A stretch of 64,000 bases of DNA. Source: Metopolophium dirhodum (lineage: Eukaryota; Arthropoda; Insecta; Hemiptera; Aphididae). Every line of letters starts with the position of its first letter. Within the stretch, counting starts at the first letter, position 1. Position numbers and translations under genes: made by a program. A model generated the notes under the pieces. That model did not search any database. It was given only the letters and a program-made list of their open reading frames with translations, and was not told where the DNA came from. Of this stretch, positions 48,701-61,726 are shown one piece after another. The stretch covers positions 19,220,001 through 19,284,000 of the forward strand of contig NC_083562.1 of the NCBI RefSeq assembly GCF_019925205.1. The letters run 5' to 3'.

Positions 48701-51102
48701 TAAATCCAAAGATACTATCGGATTTAGTAGTGTTTCTTTAGTACCTACCAAAACAATACTCAGAAATTTTATTAAGCTTCTTCCATACTTGTTTACTGAT
48801 TTAGAAATTCTTTCAGAATTCTTTAAGGTATGTAACTAAAGTTGAATATGATATGAAAATAAATAGTTATAAAAATTTATTTTTCAGAACTTATTGATGT
48901 TAAACGACAATATACTAGATGCCCCTGGAATGTTTATGCCTGAGTCTTATGACATGAAACATTGTGTTGGATTAATTCTGAAGTCTCTAGTGATATTATT
49001 CCAATGGAATGATTTTGAATCTTCCAATACAGATGATCTTTTTAAAAGTAAGATAATTTTATAATAATATTTAAAGACACTTAAGATAATTAATAAGATA
49101 CAAAAAACCAGGATACCAAAGTTAACACTATAAAACTTTTATAGAAGTGCATGTGTATTTATAGTAAAAATTAAATAATATTATTGTAATTTATGATTTT
49201 TGAGATCTATGTTTTGTTTTAGTATAATTAGACACTACTATATATGTTGCACACAAATTAAAATTGTGATTTATGTCATATTTCATGCTATATATTAAAA
49301 GAATATACAAATACAAAATAACATTTCATAATAAATTAGATTCTTTTACTGTTAAAAAACTTTACAATTATAGCTATAAATCTAATACACTTGAACAGTT
49401 GGGTTTTACATTTTTAAATTATGTGTACTTAATGTTTACATTTTATATAGTATACATATTTATGACTAGAAATAAATTGTGATTTGGGCCTAATTTAAAA
49501 TGAGTTTATCATAATTGTAAGTTATTTAATGTTCCTTAATTATAAACCCTTAAGTCACTGTATTTAATAAAAAATAAACTACTGCTTCAATTCTTTATTT
49601 ATGCATATAGTAAAGTTATATTCCAAAATTATTTTAGATGCCTTGAAGAAAATAACAAACAGAACTGATTTGAGTAGCCAGAGTACGCAATTTAAACGTC
49701 CGTTATGCAAAAAGGGATTGATCTCAGATAAAATTAAGTATCTAAAAGAGTTTCAAAATGTTGTACTTCATTTAGATGCTGCTGTTAGCTTAGTCAACAT
49801 TATACAAATTTTGAAAAGTTATTCTGATGAACCAGAGAACGATGTTATTTTAAGTAATTAATAATATTATATTTTAGACTTCTTTTATTTTTATTTATTG
49901 TTATACTAATTTTTCCAGGAGATACTTGTTGGAATTTTCTAACTCGACAATGGTACTCAATGAATGGCTTAGAAGAAAACGGTCCAAAATACAATGATCA
50001 AATTAAATTTTTACTTGAGATCTATTTGCAATGTCATACTGATAAACTAAAAAAGTTGGTAGAAATGGTTGATTGGTTAGAAGAAGAAGTTTTAGTTATG
50101 GAATCAAAGACTGATAAACTAAAAACCTTGCCAACAATTAAAAAGTAAGTTTATATAATCAAAAACTAATGTATTATCCTAAACTACTTTATTTGTATTT
50201 AGAATAAATTTCAAGATTTTAATTAAAGTTATACTTAACTCTTTGCTGGAATCTGTTAAAAATGACTTGAAAACTGCTGAAAGTGAGATAGACCGCCTGA
50301 TTATTTGGCAGTCAGCAATTTATGTGATGGAAAAAATAGTACAAACAATAAAAAAACAGGATTCGAGAGATAACCTTCTAATATTTGTCAAAGTAACATA
50401 CATAACGATGAATAGAATAATGTTTTTTTACGCTAATAAATTTTTGTTTAAATTTCAGGGTTCTATATTACTGTTAAAATTATTCTTAGCTGAAGGAATG
50501 ACTGTATGTCAAAATTTATTTAAAATTCGTACTAAAGAAGTGTCAAAGGTTTTAAAAAATCTTCAAGTTATCACAAGATACATACAAAATATTTGCAATT
50601 ATACAAAAGTTAGATTTTACATTAAACAAAATATTGATACAGCCTTTTTACAGATTACAAATACAGATTTGTTGATACAGCCATATTGTTATTAATTTCA
50701 GGTGGTTAAAGATAATGCACTGAGTAATTGTTTACCAAACATAAGAGGTATTTTAGAAGCTCTGATATTAAAAGTGAAAAATGTAATTGTCATGAATGGT
50801 TGTACTGATGCATTGTTTATGGGAATTATGAAAAACATGGACATCAAAGGAGATGAAATAATGTCACAGGTATACTTATTGTCAGCTTTGTTTATAATAT
50901 ATTAATAAGTATATTCATGATGATTATTCTTAAATATTATTATACATTTTAGAATGATAGCTCAAATGATAGTGATGATGATGAAGAAGATGATGAAGAC
51001 AAAACTGAATCAAATGATTTAATTCAACTACTAAGCAATGATAAGTCTTCAAATGATGATGATGATGATGAAGATTCTGATAATAATTCATCAATATTGT
51101 AA
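42773..51102 (+). CDS. FANCD2: Fanconi anemia group D2 protein (FANCD2)
   Basis: 24 exons: 42773-43112, 43180-43337, 43399-43532, 43615-43827, 43922-44114, 44190-44383, 44512-44665, 44765-44862, 44945-45113, 45194-45366, 45447-45592, 45656-45762, 45824-45897, 47045-47429, 47488-47630, 47690-47942, 48582-48827, 48888-49047, 49638-49853, 49919-50144, 50203-50392, 50459-50608, 50702-50869, 50953-51102. They join without a break to 1479 residues (human about 1450-1470). Matches run end to end: KMAEIN region, GIIGAV about 614-619, EIDALLGCP, YIPPLCYYG, YFRELDIDTW, LGPSELRYLMED, GIMKNMDIKGDEIMSQN and an acidic tail. A basic KRK near the N-terminus may be a nuclear signal. FANCD2 forms the clamp with FANCI in crosslink repair and is normally monoubiquitinated; here both lysines of the human VFKYKLIG site are replaced (IVSQRVG). 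Confidence 0.95.
46215..46705. mobile_element. Long imperfect foldback in FANCD2 intron 13
   Basis: The arms pair across about 490 bp: TTGACTTCATAAGAATAATA then GTTAAG...GTTAGCAAAACA at about 46261-46307, against TGTTTTGCTAACAGAACTAA then TATTCTTATGAAGTCAA at about 46619-46657. Outer parts (GAGTGAAAAATCAACC; GGTTGATTTTTACTC) also pair. No open frame. It fits a decayed non-autonomous DNA transposon and explains much of this 1.15 kb intron, the longest in the gene. Confidence 0.65.
48069..48195. mobile_element. MITE in FANCD2 intron, relative of the 8085-8250 element
   Basis: The left end TCAAAATTAGATCAGTACC mirrors the right end (reverse complement TCAAAATGTGATCAGTATC). The 127-bp element shares its TACTGATC-CATTTTGA end with the element at 8227-8244 in Elongin B intron 2. 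Non-coding. Confidence 0.65.
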
Positions 51103-51182
51103 TTTATTCATATTTTTTAATATTTTAATTATGTTAAGATTTTTTCTATATTATGTATAAATGTAATATATAATTTTCTTAA

Positions 51183-51210
51183 AATAAAATAATTGCAGTT
51201 TCTAAATAAA
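51183..51210 (+). terminator. Candidate FANCD2 polyadenylation signals
   Basis: AATAAA at 51183-51188 and 51205-51210, 80-105 bases after the stop, and just before the next gene start at 51321. Tight spacing makes an early poly-A site likely. Confidence 0.45.
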
Positions 51211-51320
51211 TATTTGATCAATCGTCTTCTTCTTTCCATTCACCCTTCACTCCCAACAAAATGTTTGATCAATAATTAAGTAAAATAATTGTATTCTGGG
51301 TATCAGTATTTATTTTAAAA

Positions 51321-51649
51321 ATGTCCTGTGAAAAATCTCAAAAAACCTAGTAAGTAATTAAAATTATATATATATTTCTTTGGCTTTATTTTTAATGGTG
51401 TTTTTTTCATAATTTAGTGACATTATATGTAAAGAACGTTTGAAATCATCCAAACGTAAATATCTAGATCTAATTTTTAAAGAAATTGATGATTTAGTGT
51501 TAAATCAAAACTCTGCCATTGAAGGGGTAAGATTTCATACTTTTTTTGAAGACCGATTTCCATATGATGATTTTAAACTCAACTCATTGCCAGACAAACA
51601 ACATGCAAGGCTAAGAAACATGTTTTATGACCGAAAACCTTTTGCATAA
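51321..51649 (+). CDS. Small unrecognised two-exon gene downstream of FANCD2
   Basis: I do not recognise this protein. Exons 51321-51349 and 51418-51649 (introns GTAAGT...AATTTAG) give 86 residues: start MSCEKSQKTYDIICKERLKS, end ARLRNMFYDRKPFA. The first half is charged and predicted helical (KYLDLIFKEIDDLVLNQNSA), the second half has an aromatic-rich stretch (RFHTFFEDRFPYDDF). There is no signal peptide or membrane segment. Support: strong splice sites, codon use and non-repetitive sequence unlike the surroundings, and an AATAAA-like cluster near 51745. A GTAAGA at 51528 could be a further donor, so exon 2 might be longer-range spliced and the true C-terminus might differ. The start codon lies 218 bases after the FANCD2 stop, same strand. 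Confidence 0.5.
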
Positions 51650-52639
51650 CAATTATCAGACAGAAACTGAATAGTAGTTAGTAGTACCTACTATGTATGA
51701 TTATTATCAATTAATTCCAGGTAAAACTAAATCTCAAACATCGAATAAAAAATAAAAATCCTTAAATATACGACTACATAATACCTACATCCCAGGTGGG
51801 GGTCAAAATGTATTATTGTGTATTATTTACAATAATACGAAATATTAAATAATGTTTAACATTTTGAATAAATAAGTAAAAAACGTAATTCCTAGTTTTA
51901 TCTCAATTTCATTATCAAAGAAATTTCATTACAAAAGCTTCAGTTGAATGAAGTTTCTCTAATATTAAGTGTATAAAAATCTACAGAGAATAAAGATTAA
52001 ACTATTGAAAATAGACAGAATGGGCTAGCACTAATAAACATACATGTCTACATAGACTATAGAGATATACATTTAGACATTGAATCTATAATATACTAGA
52101 TGTTTTTGCCAAGAATGATGAAAGACAAAAGTAGTTTGAATTTTAAATTATAATTAACTAATAATATAGTTTAAAAAAAATAATTTTAAACTGTCTTGGA
52201 CCTTGGTTTTAAAAGTTATTATTATATTTTACCAGTAGGTAGGTAGCAGGTGTTTATTACAAATTTATTATACAAAAATAATTTATTGTTCTTAATAATA
52301 TTTAAAATTTAAATGTTGTTTTCTTGCTTATTTACATAGACAGACTTAGTTGTACAATAAAATATACAAATATTATAAATGTTTAAATGTTTTATTGTTT
52401 TCCTATAAGGTTAAAAAGTTATGAATATTGTTGTATAAGATATAATTAATGTTGTAATCGATTCTGTGTAGTGTGTGTTCTTTCATCCTAAATCCTATGA
52501 TATACTATATATTATTATAATTTATATTGTTATAACTTTATAATTTTTTTTTTTTTTAGATAAAGGTAGACACTTATGAATAATCTTGTATTACATTTTC
52601 AAATCTTAGATTTAAATAGAAACATTTTTATGAATTCTC

Positions 52640-53030
52640 AACTTAAAATAATTTGCTAATTTTCGTGATTTTTCCGTATTTTGTCAAGATGTGATCTTTA
52701 AAAACTTATAAAAAAAAAACTGTGATTAAGGATTTTTAATATTTTTCAAATATCATTGTAACAATGTAGTAGGATTCTTGTATTACATTTTCAAGCTTTT
52801 TTACCCTATAAATAAAGTTTTATTGACATTCATAGGAAAAAAAACTAATAAAATTGGAAACTAAAAATGTTTCTAAACAGTTCAAAACAAATCAAAATTT
52901 TTTGAAAATTTTATCGTGTATAGAAAATGCCAATATAAACAACCAATGAAAATTGCATGTATATACATTCATTTGTTTTAGAGTTACACCAAAAACCAAT
53001 ATCGGTTTTGTCGAAAACCGTTTTTGAGTA
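52640..53030 (+). repeat. Dispersed repeat family copy
   Basis: The segment ACAATGTAGTAGGATTCTTG...ATAAAGTTTTATTGACATTC (about 52764-52860) matches about 55339-55430, 54868-54965 and 32846-32945, all on the same strand. A neighbouring block with AACAGTTCAAAA...TTATCGTGTATAGAAAATG matches about 40770-40800 and 32955-33020. Non-coding; class not recognised. Confidence 0.6.
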
Positions 53031-53033
53031 AAA

Positions 53034-53325
53034 TTAGATCTAATTTGTCATGGACAAGATGAACATCATTATTCATTAATAATTAGTATTCATGTCTATA
53101 GGGAAGATTCTCTACATCGAGAGATTATACAATTTTATCACAAAAATAATAAAATATTGTATAGAAAACGTTGTAAATCGTAACTTGTAAGTGGGACCGT
53201 ACCACCAAGGTAATTAATTATAATACGTATTATGTTATAATTAAAATATAATATAATTATATTATAATTACCTTGCGTACCTCATACGTGACAAAAGAGC
53301 AAGACACCCTCTATAACTTATTTCG
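53034..53325 (+). repeat. About 290-bp repeat, right inverted copy flanking FANCD2
   Basis: Inverted partner of 41576-41865 (see there). Together they bracket 11.2 kb containing FANCD2 and the small gene. Mismatches include single-base indels (for example CTACATCGAGAGATTATACA versus its partner), so the copies have diverged for some time. Confidence 0.75.
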
Positions 53326-56300
53326 GTAATTATTTATATTGTTATTCCTTATTTTTAATACGATAGTCATCGGTAAGTTGAATTAATATTATAAAATTAC
53401 AACAAAATATAACTTAGATCGTTATTCTTGGTTATTTAATATGTAATTTCCTCCAAATTTGAACATATAATAATACTATATAAAAAAAACCGTTAATTAT
53501 ATTTTTGAGATTTTTTGTTGTAAGTTTTCAATTCTTAGCTATAAAAGTTGAACATTTTATAAATTTTTAACTAGAAAATCATTTTTAAATTTGATAAATG
53601 TTGTCAAAAATCGAACTTTAAATGGCTACCGGTATTTTTCCTGAATCGAAATTCCTAATGAACTTTTTCCCGAATGGTATTTTATCCGAAAACCCGTAAC
53701 CTTTTTTCCCGAATGGTGTTTTTTTCGAAAGTCCGTAAACCTTTTCTCCCGAACATCTTTTCCCCGAATTGATATTAAAATCGATAAATTATAATATATA
53801 CAAAAAATAAAAGTGAATTAATAAAATTAATATTAATTTAGAACACATGTTTAATAATTATTATAATAAATGTTGTAATGTGATAATTATATATTTAAAA
53901 ATTGATAAATTATTTTAATACATATAAAAAATTAAAATTAAAATTAAATAATATCTTAATAAATGCTGTAATGTACCTAATAATTAAATATTTGAAAATC
54001 GATGAATTATAATACGTATAAAGTGGCCAATGACCTATGTTGTCAAGGCCTTTATGGCTTTATTTATAATAATAATACATTGTTTATTACTTACAATATG
54101 TAAGTAATAATATAGTAGGTATGTATTAAAATCAGCAGTAATGGCCATAATTCGCATTTGGAAATCCCTCAATTTTCTTTTTGGCTGAGCTCTTACTTTT
54201 CATCCTAGAGACCTAGATTCAACTCCAAAATAATTATCTCTACATCAGCTTGTTCTTTTTGGAACTCGCTGAGAGCAGAGTAAAGGTCAGAATGAGTAGC
54301 AGGAAGCGATTGTGCCACCCCTCGCTTACATTATTTGTTTTATATGAACCAGGCAGAGCTGCTTGGTTTTGATTCCAAATTTCTGGTGGAAACGTGGAAG
54401 AATCCCTCTTCTTGTTCCTCGAGCTATTACTCCAAGAACGTAATTATTTTTTTTCAAAATATTCACCAAACATTTTAATTTCAGCCATGATGCGGTAAAG
54501 TAAAATAAAATAAGAATAATTTTTCTATATAATTTACAATAAAACACTAATTTTATGGATATTTGAAAATGGAAGTATAAGTGTATAACGAAGGCTGATA
54601 GCAAGCAAATAATACGTGACTCTACGATTACAACAGATGATATCGATGTAAAATACAAATTAGTTAAATGTTCATGTAGCGAAGTTATATAGGCACATAT
54701 CGTTGTAACTACTGTTAAGTGCGATAAAGGCAAGATACCCGTACTTTTTTGTAAATACTTTCTTTATCGCATGGAAAAAATAATTGTTGATGTATTAGAA
54801 TGTATAGCAATACTCAATAGCTGTATTTTAGTTATAAGTTTTTTGATATTTTTTAACTGCTATTTAAGCAATATATCAGGAACCTTGTATTAAATTTTGA
54901 TGCTTTTTGGCCCAACAAATAACATTTTATTGATAATTATAGAAAAAATAAACTAAAAAATTGAAATTTGAAATTGTTTGTAAACAGCTCAAAATGAGTC
55001 AAAATGTTTGAAAATGTTATCGAGTATATGAATTGATAAAATAAACATATGATGTAAATCTCAAGTGTCTTCGGTTATTTGTTTTTGAATTACAACAAAA
55101 TAAGAAAATCGCTACATGAGAAATCGAGTGAATATTAAATGTTGTAAAAGTTTGAACTTCAAACGGTTTTAAACATTTAATTTGACTTTCTTGTAGACAT
55201 TTTTATTTTTGATAAATGTAGATAACCTTATAAGGAATCTTGTATTACATTTGATAATTTTCGTGATTTTTCCATATTTTGTCAAATTTTGAACTTTAAA
55301 TGTTTAAAAAAAAAATGTAACTGGATTTTTCAGTCATTGTAACAATATACCAAGAGCCTTGTATTAAATTGTCAAGATTTTTTACCCAACAAATAAAATT
55401 TTATTGACATTCATAGAAAAAAAAACTGGTATGTAACTGAATAATTTCTAAACTGTAAAAAATCACACTGGCAGCTGTTATAATCATAATAAGACATAAG
55501 GTACATGCTATTCCAGCAAATAAAAAGTATTTTATGTTTTATTATTTTTTTTATCACGAAACATGATTAATTTTTTTACCAGATATTTTAGAAAAAAATA
55601 CATTTTATTCTAGTAACATCAATTAACCCATTAATTTTAGGGTCCAAATTACAAAATGTTGGAGTAGCCCAGGCACATCCACAGCACCCCCGTGCGCACG
55701 CCGAACATATTTATTGCAACATTGCACTGCTGGTAGTTGGAAAAAAAATCCCCTTAAGCATTATACCAAGGATTGACTAAATGTCTAAGTATAAATAATT
55801 TATAAGAATTATTTTATAAATTATATATTAGAAATACAATTTATATTATAGGTACCTATATTATTATGTTAAAATTTAATTTTATAAAAAATGTATGCCG
55901 CGATACTGATGCTTATAATAATAATAATAATTGTCTTTTACTCTATATTATATTTATAAAAAAATATAATTTTTAATTTTTCTAACTAATTGGGCAGTTG
56001 GAATTAGGTTAGGCAACTAGAGTTCAAATCTTGGGGGTGCTATACAATATTATGAATTTCTCACATACCTAGTCGTAGGGGCCTCTGCCCCCACAACCCC
56101 CAATATTCTATATTGCCAATATTTAGATTATACTATTATTCACAATATTTTGTTCCACAACAATTGTTGTTAAATATGCACATATTTATGCGCTCAAAAA
56201 TTCAAAAATATGTAAAAAAAACTAAATATCTAAATAAAATTACAAAATATATTTAGTGGGTAGGTATATGTTAATAAAAAATACGATTTAAATTGTCTGT

Positions 56301-57881
56301 ATACTTCTGCTTACAAATTAATAAAAACTACTGTTTAAGTAAATAAATTAAAAATTAATAGAATATGGAAAATGTAATACTTGTTATTTTGAATGGAGTA
56401 CCAGTATGAAGATACAAATTACGAAATGTAATTTTATATTTTCAAATTAGAAATTTCTTCGATTGTCACGTAGCATAGATATATATTTCAGAACCGGCAG
56501 CACATTCGTCTTGCCTTGTCGATGATCAGAACGGGAAATTAAACTGAAAATAAAAATAGATTTTTTGAATCAGAGCTAAAAATAAAAAAAAATCATTAAC
56601 TATTCATAAAAAGTGCAAATTTTATGTTTGAAATTATACAAAAATATGCAATTGATTATTGATAGTCATTTTTACACAAGTATGCAAATATATGCAAAAA
56701 AAAAAATTATCATAGAATCCACACATTACCAGACATCAACATTTCGAATCAAATTAATTCTTGGTGAATTGTAAAGAATATACTTAATCCGGTCTTTATA
56801 TCACAATCATACCTACCAATTTTTAGAGAAGAAATTTTAACACATCTTATTATAGTATTTTATGATATTAAAATTTAAAGTGTTAAACGTAATTGGCTAT
56901 CGATAGCAGCGAATGTGTTCAATATTTGTTCTGGTATAGTGGTCTCCAAATGGAAAGGTTATTTATTAAATTATTTGGTTAGTTATTTCATGTTTAGACG
57001 CTTTAAAAAATAATTGAAATTACAACGACATAGAACATGGGGGTGCTTTGTTAAGTGGAGGTAAGCACCCCCTTAGCACCCCGTAGTTGTGCTACTGATA
57101 CCTTGATCGCGTTTATTTTGAGTATACTGTTAAAAATGCCGAAAAACATCATCGTGCCATACATTTTATATACATAAGTCATATAATATAGTAATATTGT
57201 ATTTTTACGTTATAAGAACATTTTTATAAAATAACAAGTCTTGACATACTTAATATACCTATGTCCTATACAATATATAATATATAATTTTATTTCTTAT
57301 ATTTAATTTATAAAATAATATAATTCTTATAAATTATATTCAGTCAATCCCCGGTATAATTCTACTGTGAATTTTTTTTTCTAGTGAGGGCATTTTTTTC
57401 CGAGGATTTTCACTGCTTGTACAGTTGTACCTAATACTATATCCGATATCGTGTGACACAGTAGTACAGTACAACTGTACAAGTGTACAATATAATATAA
57501 AATCGTAAGATACTGTTCCAGACTCCCAGTGTCCGTACTCGGCCTAGTCAGAACTCAGTACCTACTCAATATATTATTATACAAACGCCTTCCATAACTG
57601 TGTCACGAAGCATGCGCATTTACCCTTCCATTATTGATTTTAAAACGTTCATTGATAACAACGTTGATACTTACTTGATAGTAAAGTGTTGGTGTTTAAT
57701 GTTTATGACAATTGACATTTTACAGTAGCTATAAGCAGATATCAGTATTCACTATATTAATAATATATATTGTATATTCGTGTGCCGTCGAAAGGAAGTA
57801 TTCAAATCATTCGGTAGTGGTATCCTCCTAATGTAATATTGTATTTGTTGAATAGTTTACTTACTCACTGACCTCAGGAAA

Positions 57882-60800
57882 ATGGTGGTAAGTCATTGGT
57901 TTTGACTGTTTTGAGTAACAATCACTATAACTACATACAAGCCAAAAAAGCATTAATCGTTTTGACGTTGTTTCACAGGTATTCAAGGCAATCAAATGTT
58001 TGGGAGATGATTGGGCTCTTACAAATTGTGCAGTGGTTAACGATGAAGACTTTCGAAGCGATACAAAGTATGTATAAGGTAATTCTATAAAAATGATTGT
58101 TTAAGTATAATAAATTTAAAATATGTTTAGATACATAGAGGTCCAACATCAAACCAAACCAGATCTTAAGTTTTGGTTCACAACATTGTTTGTGAAAAAT
58201 CCACCTCCGCGAGGATGCATATCTTTTTCTGTGAATCAACGGGAATGGGCCCAACTGTCTATCAACCAGCCAATCAGTATTACTTCTTATCCGGGCAATA
58301 CAGCAATTGATTTTTTGTGTTCAATTGAAGCTGAAATTGATTATTTTCAAAAAAATAAGTAAGTACATTATTTTGTATTTATAATAGACAAAAAAAAATG
58401 CTCGTGATATATAATATATATTTTTTTAGGACAAAAAGTGCTAATGAACAATTTGATACTGACATGATGGCTAGAGAGTTTTTAGTAAACTTTACAAATC
58501 ATGTTTTGTCTGTCAGTCAAACATTATTATTTCAGTTACCAGAAAAGCCATTGATGTCCATTAAGATCAAAAGCATTGAAGGTAAATGTTTTGTATTTAT
58601 AATTTATGAAATTGGAAATTGAAGTTGGATAAGTTGGACAATATGTACATTGTAGGTTTTTATATAGGAGAACCTCCTTTTAACTCTGTCATCTTGAACT
58701 AGTTAATTAACTTTAAAGAACAGTAACACATACAAATGTACAAATTAGATTTATTGTTATTTGCTAACTTCTAAGATTAAAAAAAAATAATCTAAAAGTT
58801 TTTGTTTTATAGTTTTAAAATAATGTATTTATTTAAATTAAAAAAACAATGCTAACAAAGTTAATATACTACAATATTGTAATAGTTCAGAAAAATATTT
58901 CAAGTGTTATAAAATGTATGAAATACTCATTTTTAGGTGTAAATTCTCAAGAAATTAATTCTGGAGCAAAACCAAGGTCAATTCAATATGGAAAATGTTT
59001 GAGCAATACCGCTGTACGATTTGTAGTTGGCTCTAATACTACATTATTATTAGTAGGAAAGTCAAAATGGTAAATTTGTTTTTCTTAATAATACTTAATT
59101 GTCTTTCTTTCTGTATATAATGTTGTTAAATATTTTTAGCCAACAAGCACGTGTATCAATTATAAATCCAGATTTTGACTTCAACAAAATGGGAATTGGT
59201 GGTTTAGATACAGAGTTTAATGCTATTTTTAGAAGAGCATTTGCATCTAGAGTATTTCCACAAGAAATTATTGAACAACTTGGTAAAATCAATTTAAATT
59301 AAACATTCCTCCTTTTTAAATAAACTAAAAATATTTTTCATTAACTTAGGGTGCAAACACGTCAAAGGAATTTTGCTTTTTGGTCCACCTGGAACTGGTA
59401 AAACATTAATGGCTAGACAAATTGGACAAATGTTAAATGCACGTGAACCCAAAATCGTTAATGGCCCTCAAATTTTGGACAAATATGTTGGTGAATCTGA
59501 AGCGAATATAAGAAGATTATTCGCAGATGCTGAAGAAGAAGAAAAGAAAGTATGTCAGATTATAAATTGATTAAAATTAGTTTTTATTTTATATTTTTAT
59601 TTTAGTCTGGTTCGTCTAGTGGCTTGCATATAATCATATTTGATGAAATTGATGCTATTTGTAAAGCAAGAGGTTCTGTTGGAGGGAATACAGGAGTGCA
59701 CGACACTGTGGTTAATCAGTTGTTAGCTAAAATTGATGGAGTTGAGCAACTAAATAACATCTTAGTTATAGGTATGACTAATAGAAGAGACATGATTGAT
59801 GAAGCATTACTGAGACCTGGCCGACTTGAAGTAAGATGTTTCATATGAATTTGTTTGCAATAATGTCATGATTATTGATTACAATAATTGCTTGGATGTA
59901 GGTACAAATGGAAATAAGTTTACCTGATGAACATGGACGTCATCAAATTTTGAATATTCACACAACCCGTATGAAAGAATTCAAAAAAATTGCTGATGAT
60001 GTAGACATGAAGGTAAATGGTCTAAATAGTATATACTATTATTGGTATTTAGTTTTAGGTTTATCAAATATACATGTATTCTATGTGTTGTAAATGTTTA
60101 GGAACTTTCAGTAAGAACTAAAAACTTCAGTGGTGCTGAGTTGGAAGGTTTAGTTCGTGCTGCGCAATCAACAGCCATGAATCGTTTGATAAAAGCTAAC
60201 AATAAGGTAGAAGTCGATCCTGATGCATCTGAAAAACTTCAAGTGTGCAAGGATGATTTTTTACATGCTTTGGAATATGATATAAAACCTGCATTTGGTG
60301 CTAGTGCTGAGGCTTTGGAACACTTCTTAGCACGTGGTATTATAACTTGGGGTTCATCAGTCAGTGGAATTTTAGAAGATGGAACATTGCTTACACAGCA
60401 AGCTCGTGTGGCGGATACATTTGGCCTCGTCTCTGTACTCATTGAAGGACCGCCAAATTCAGGAAAAACTGCTCTAGCTGCAAAGTTGGCAAAAGATTCA
60501 GATTTTCCTTTTGTCAAAGTGTGTTCACCAGAAGACATGGTTGGCTTCACTGAAACAGCCAAATGCTTGCAAATCAGAAAAGTACATTCTCAAACAATAT
60601 CCTAATATAAAATAACTAAAAACACTCAAATTCACTTCAAATTTAAAACTTATCTAAATTTGATTTTTGTATGAAAGAAAGGGCATACAAATTTACATAA
60701 TTGTTTTATAAGTTATCCTCCAGTGTGAGCAGATATTAAAGGCAGGGTAGTCATAGATAATAATGCATATATTATACATGCATACCTAAATACACAAGCA

Positions 60801-61726
60801 AGAATTTATAACATAATTATTTATAACTACAAACCAAACTTTAACTATAATTTTATTATTCTCATTCTTCATCGTACTAAATAAATATTTTCACAAAAAA
60901 TCATAGCGTTTTTACGCATTATTATTTATGTTTAATTTAGGATACAGTAATGAATTTCAAATTAATCTACGATTTAGTGAAACTTTAAAATGTATAAACT
61001 ACTTAATAATGTACATTTTTATGTCTCCTTCCATTACAATAAACATAATTTAGATTAGTTAAAAACTTAAAGAGATATTGAGTGTTTAAAGATAATTTTG
61101 CATATTACTATTAACTAGAACTGAAGTATTTTTGTATTTTTTTCCAGATCTTTGATGATGCTTATAGATCTCAGCTTAGTTGTATTTTAGTTGATAATAT
61201 TGAACGTTTATTAGACTATGGTTCGATAGGTCCAAGATATTCTAATCTAACATTACAAGCCCTATTGGTACTGTTAAAAAAACAACCTCCTAAAGGTAAA
61301 AAACTTTTAGTGTTGTGTACCAGCAGTCGTAAACAAGTACTAGAAGAGATGGAAATGTTGTCTGCATTTACTGCCGTACTTCATGTCCCTAATCTTAGTC
61401 AACCTGAAGAACTTATCACGGTTCTAGAACAATTTGATTTGTTTACAAAACAAGATATCCACAAGATCTACAACCAAATATCTGGACACAAGTGAGTTAA
61501 TGAACTTAATAGACTATTTTATAACCTCTAAAGAATCATGTTGACCTTATAGTAAATTGTTAAACAAATGGTATTGTTTTGTGGTTTTAGTGTTTTCATT
61601 GGTATAAAAAAGTTATTGGCTTTGATTGATATGGCCCGTCAAACAGATCCAAAAGTACGAGTGATTAAGTTCTTAACTAAAATGGAAGAAGAAGGTTGTT
61701 TAGATTTGGGTACTATGATACATTAA
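57882..61726 (+). CDS. Nsf: N-ethylmaleimide-sensitive factor (NSF / comatose), AAA+ ATPase
   Basis: Exons 57882-57887, 57979-58067, 58131-58358, 58430-58581, 58937-59069, 59140-59282, 59350-59549, 59606-59830, 59902-60012, 60102-60581, 61148-61491, 61591-61726 join to 748 residues (human 744), no break. N domain to about 200; D1 with GPPGTGKT about 262-269, IIIFDEIDAIC, and MTNRRDMIDEALLRPGR; D2 with GPPNSGKTALAAK about 545-557 and ILVDNIERLLDY. NSF with alpha-SNAP takes apart cis-SNARE complexes after vesicle fusion. D2 here has DN where human has DD in the Walker B region, as I recall also for fly NSF, fitting the weak ATPase role of D2. Exon 1 codes only Met-Val. Confidence 0.97.

Larger units (their letters stand above)
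51650..57881. other. Repeat-rich intergenic stretch between the small gene and NSF
   Basis: No host gene is supported. Copies of the dispersed family with TTTATTGACATTCATAG-type and GTAAACAGCT motifs lie at about 52640-53030, 54840-55200 and 55200-55430. A 135-codon minus-strand frame at 54733-54326 has no recognisable domain. Parts of 55660-57110 carry GGGGGTGCT/AGCACCCCC motifs and CAGTAGCACAACTA-type ends seen beside hAT-like elements. The last 280 bases should hold the NSF promoter. Confidence 0.45.

Noticed and set aside
54326..54733. 135-codon minus-strand frame
   Set aside because: Hydrophobic and low-complexity, no domain, no neighbouring exons; possibly transposon-derived but not supportable.
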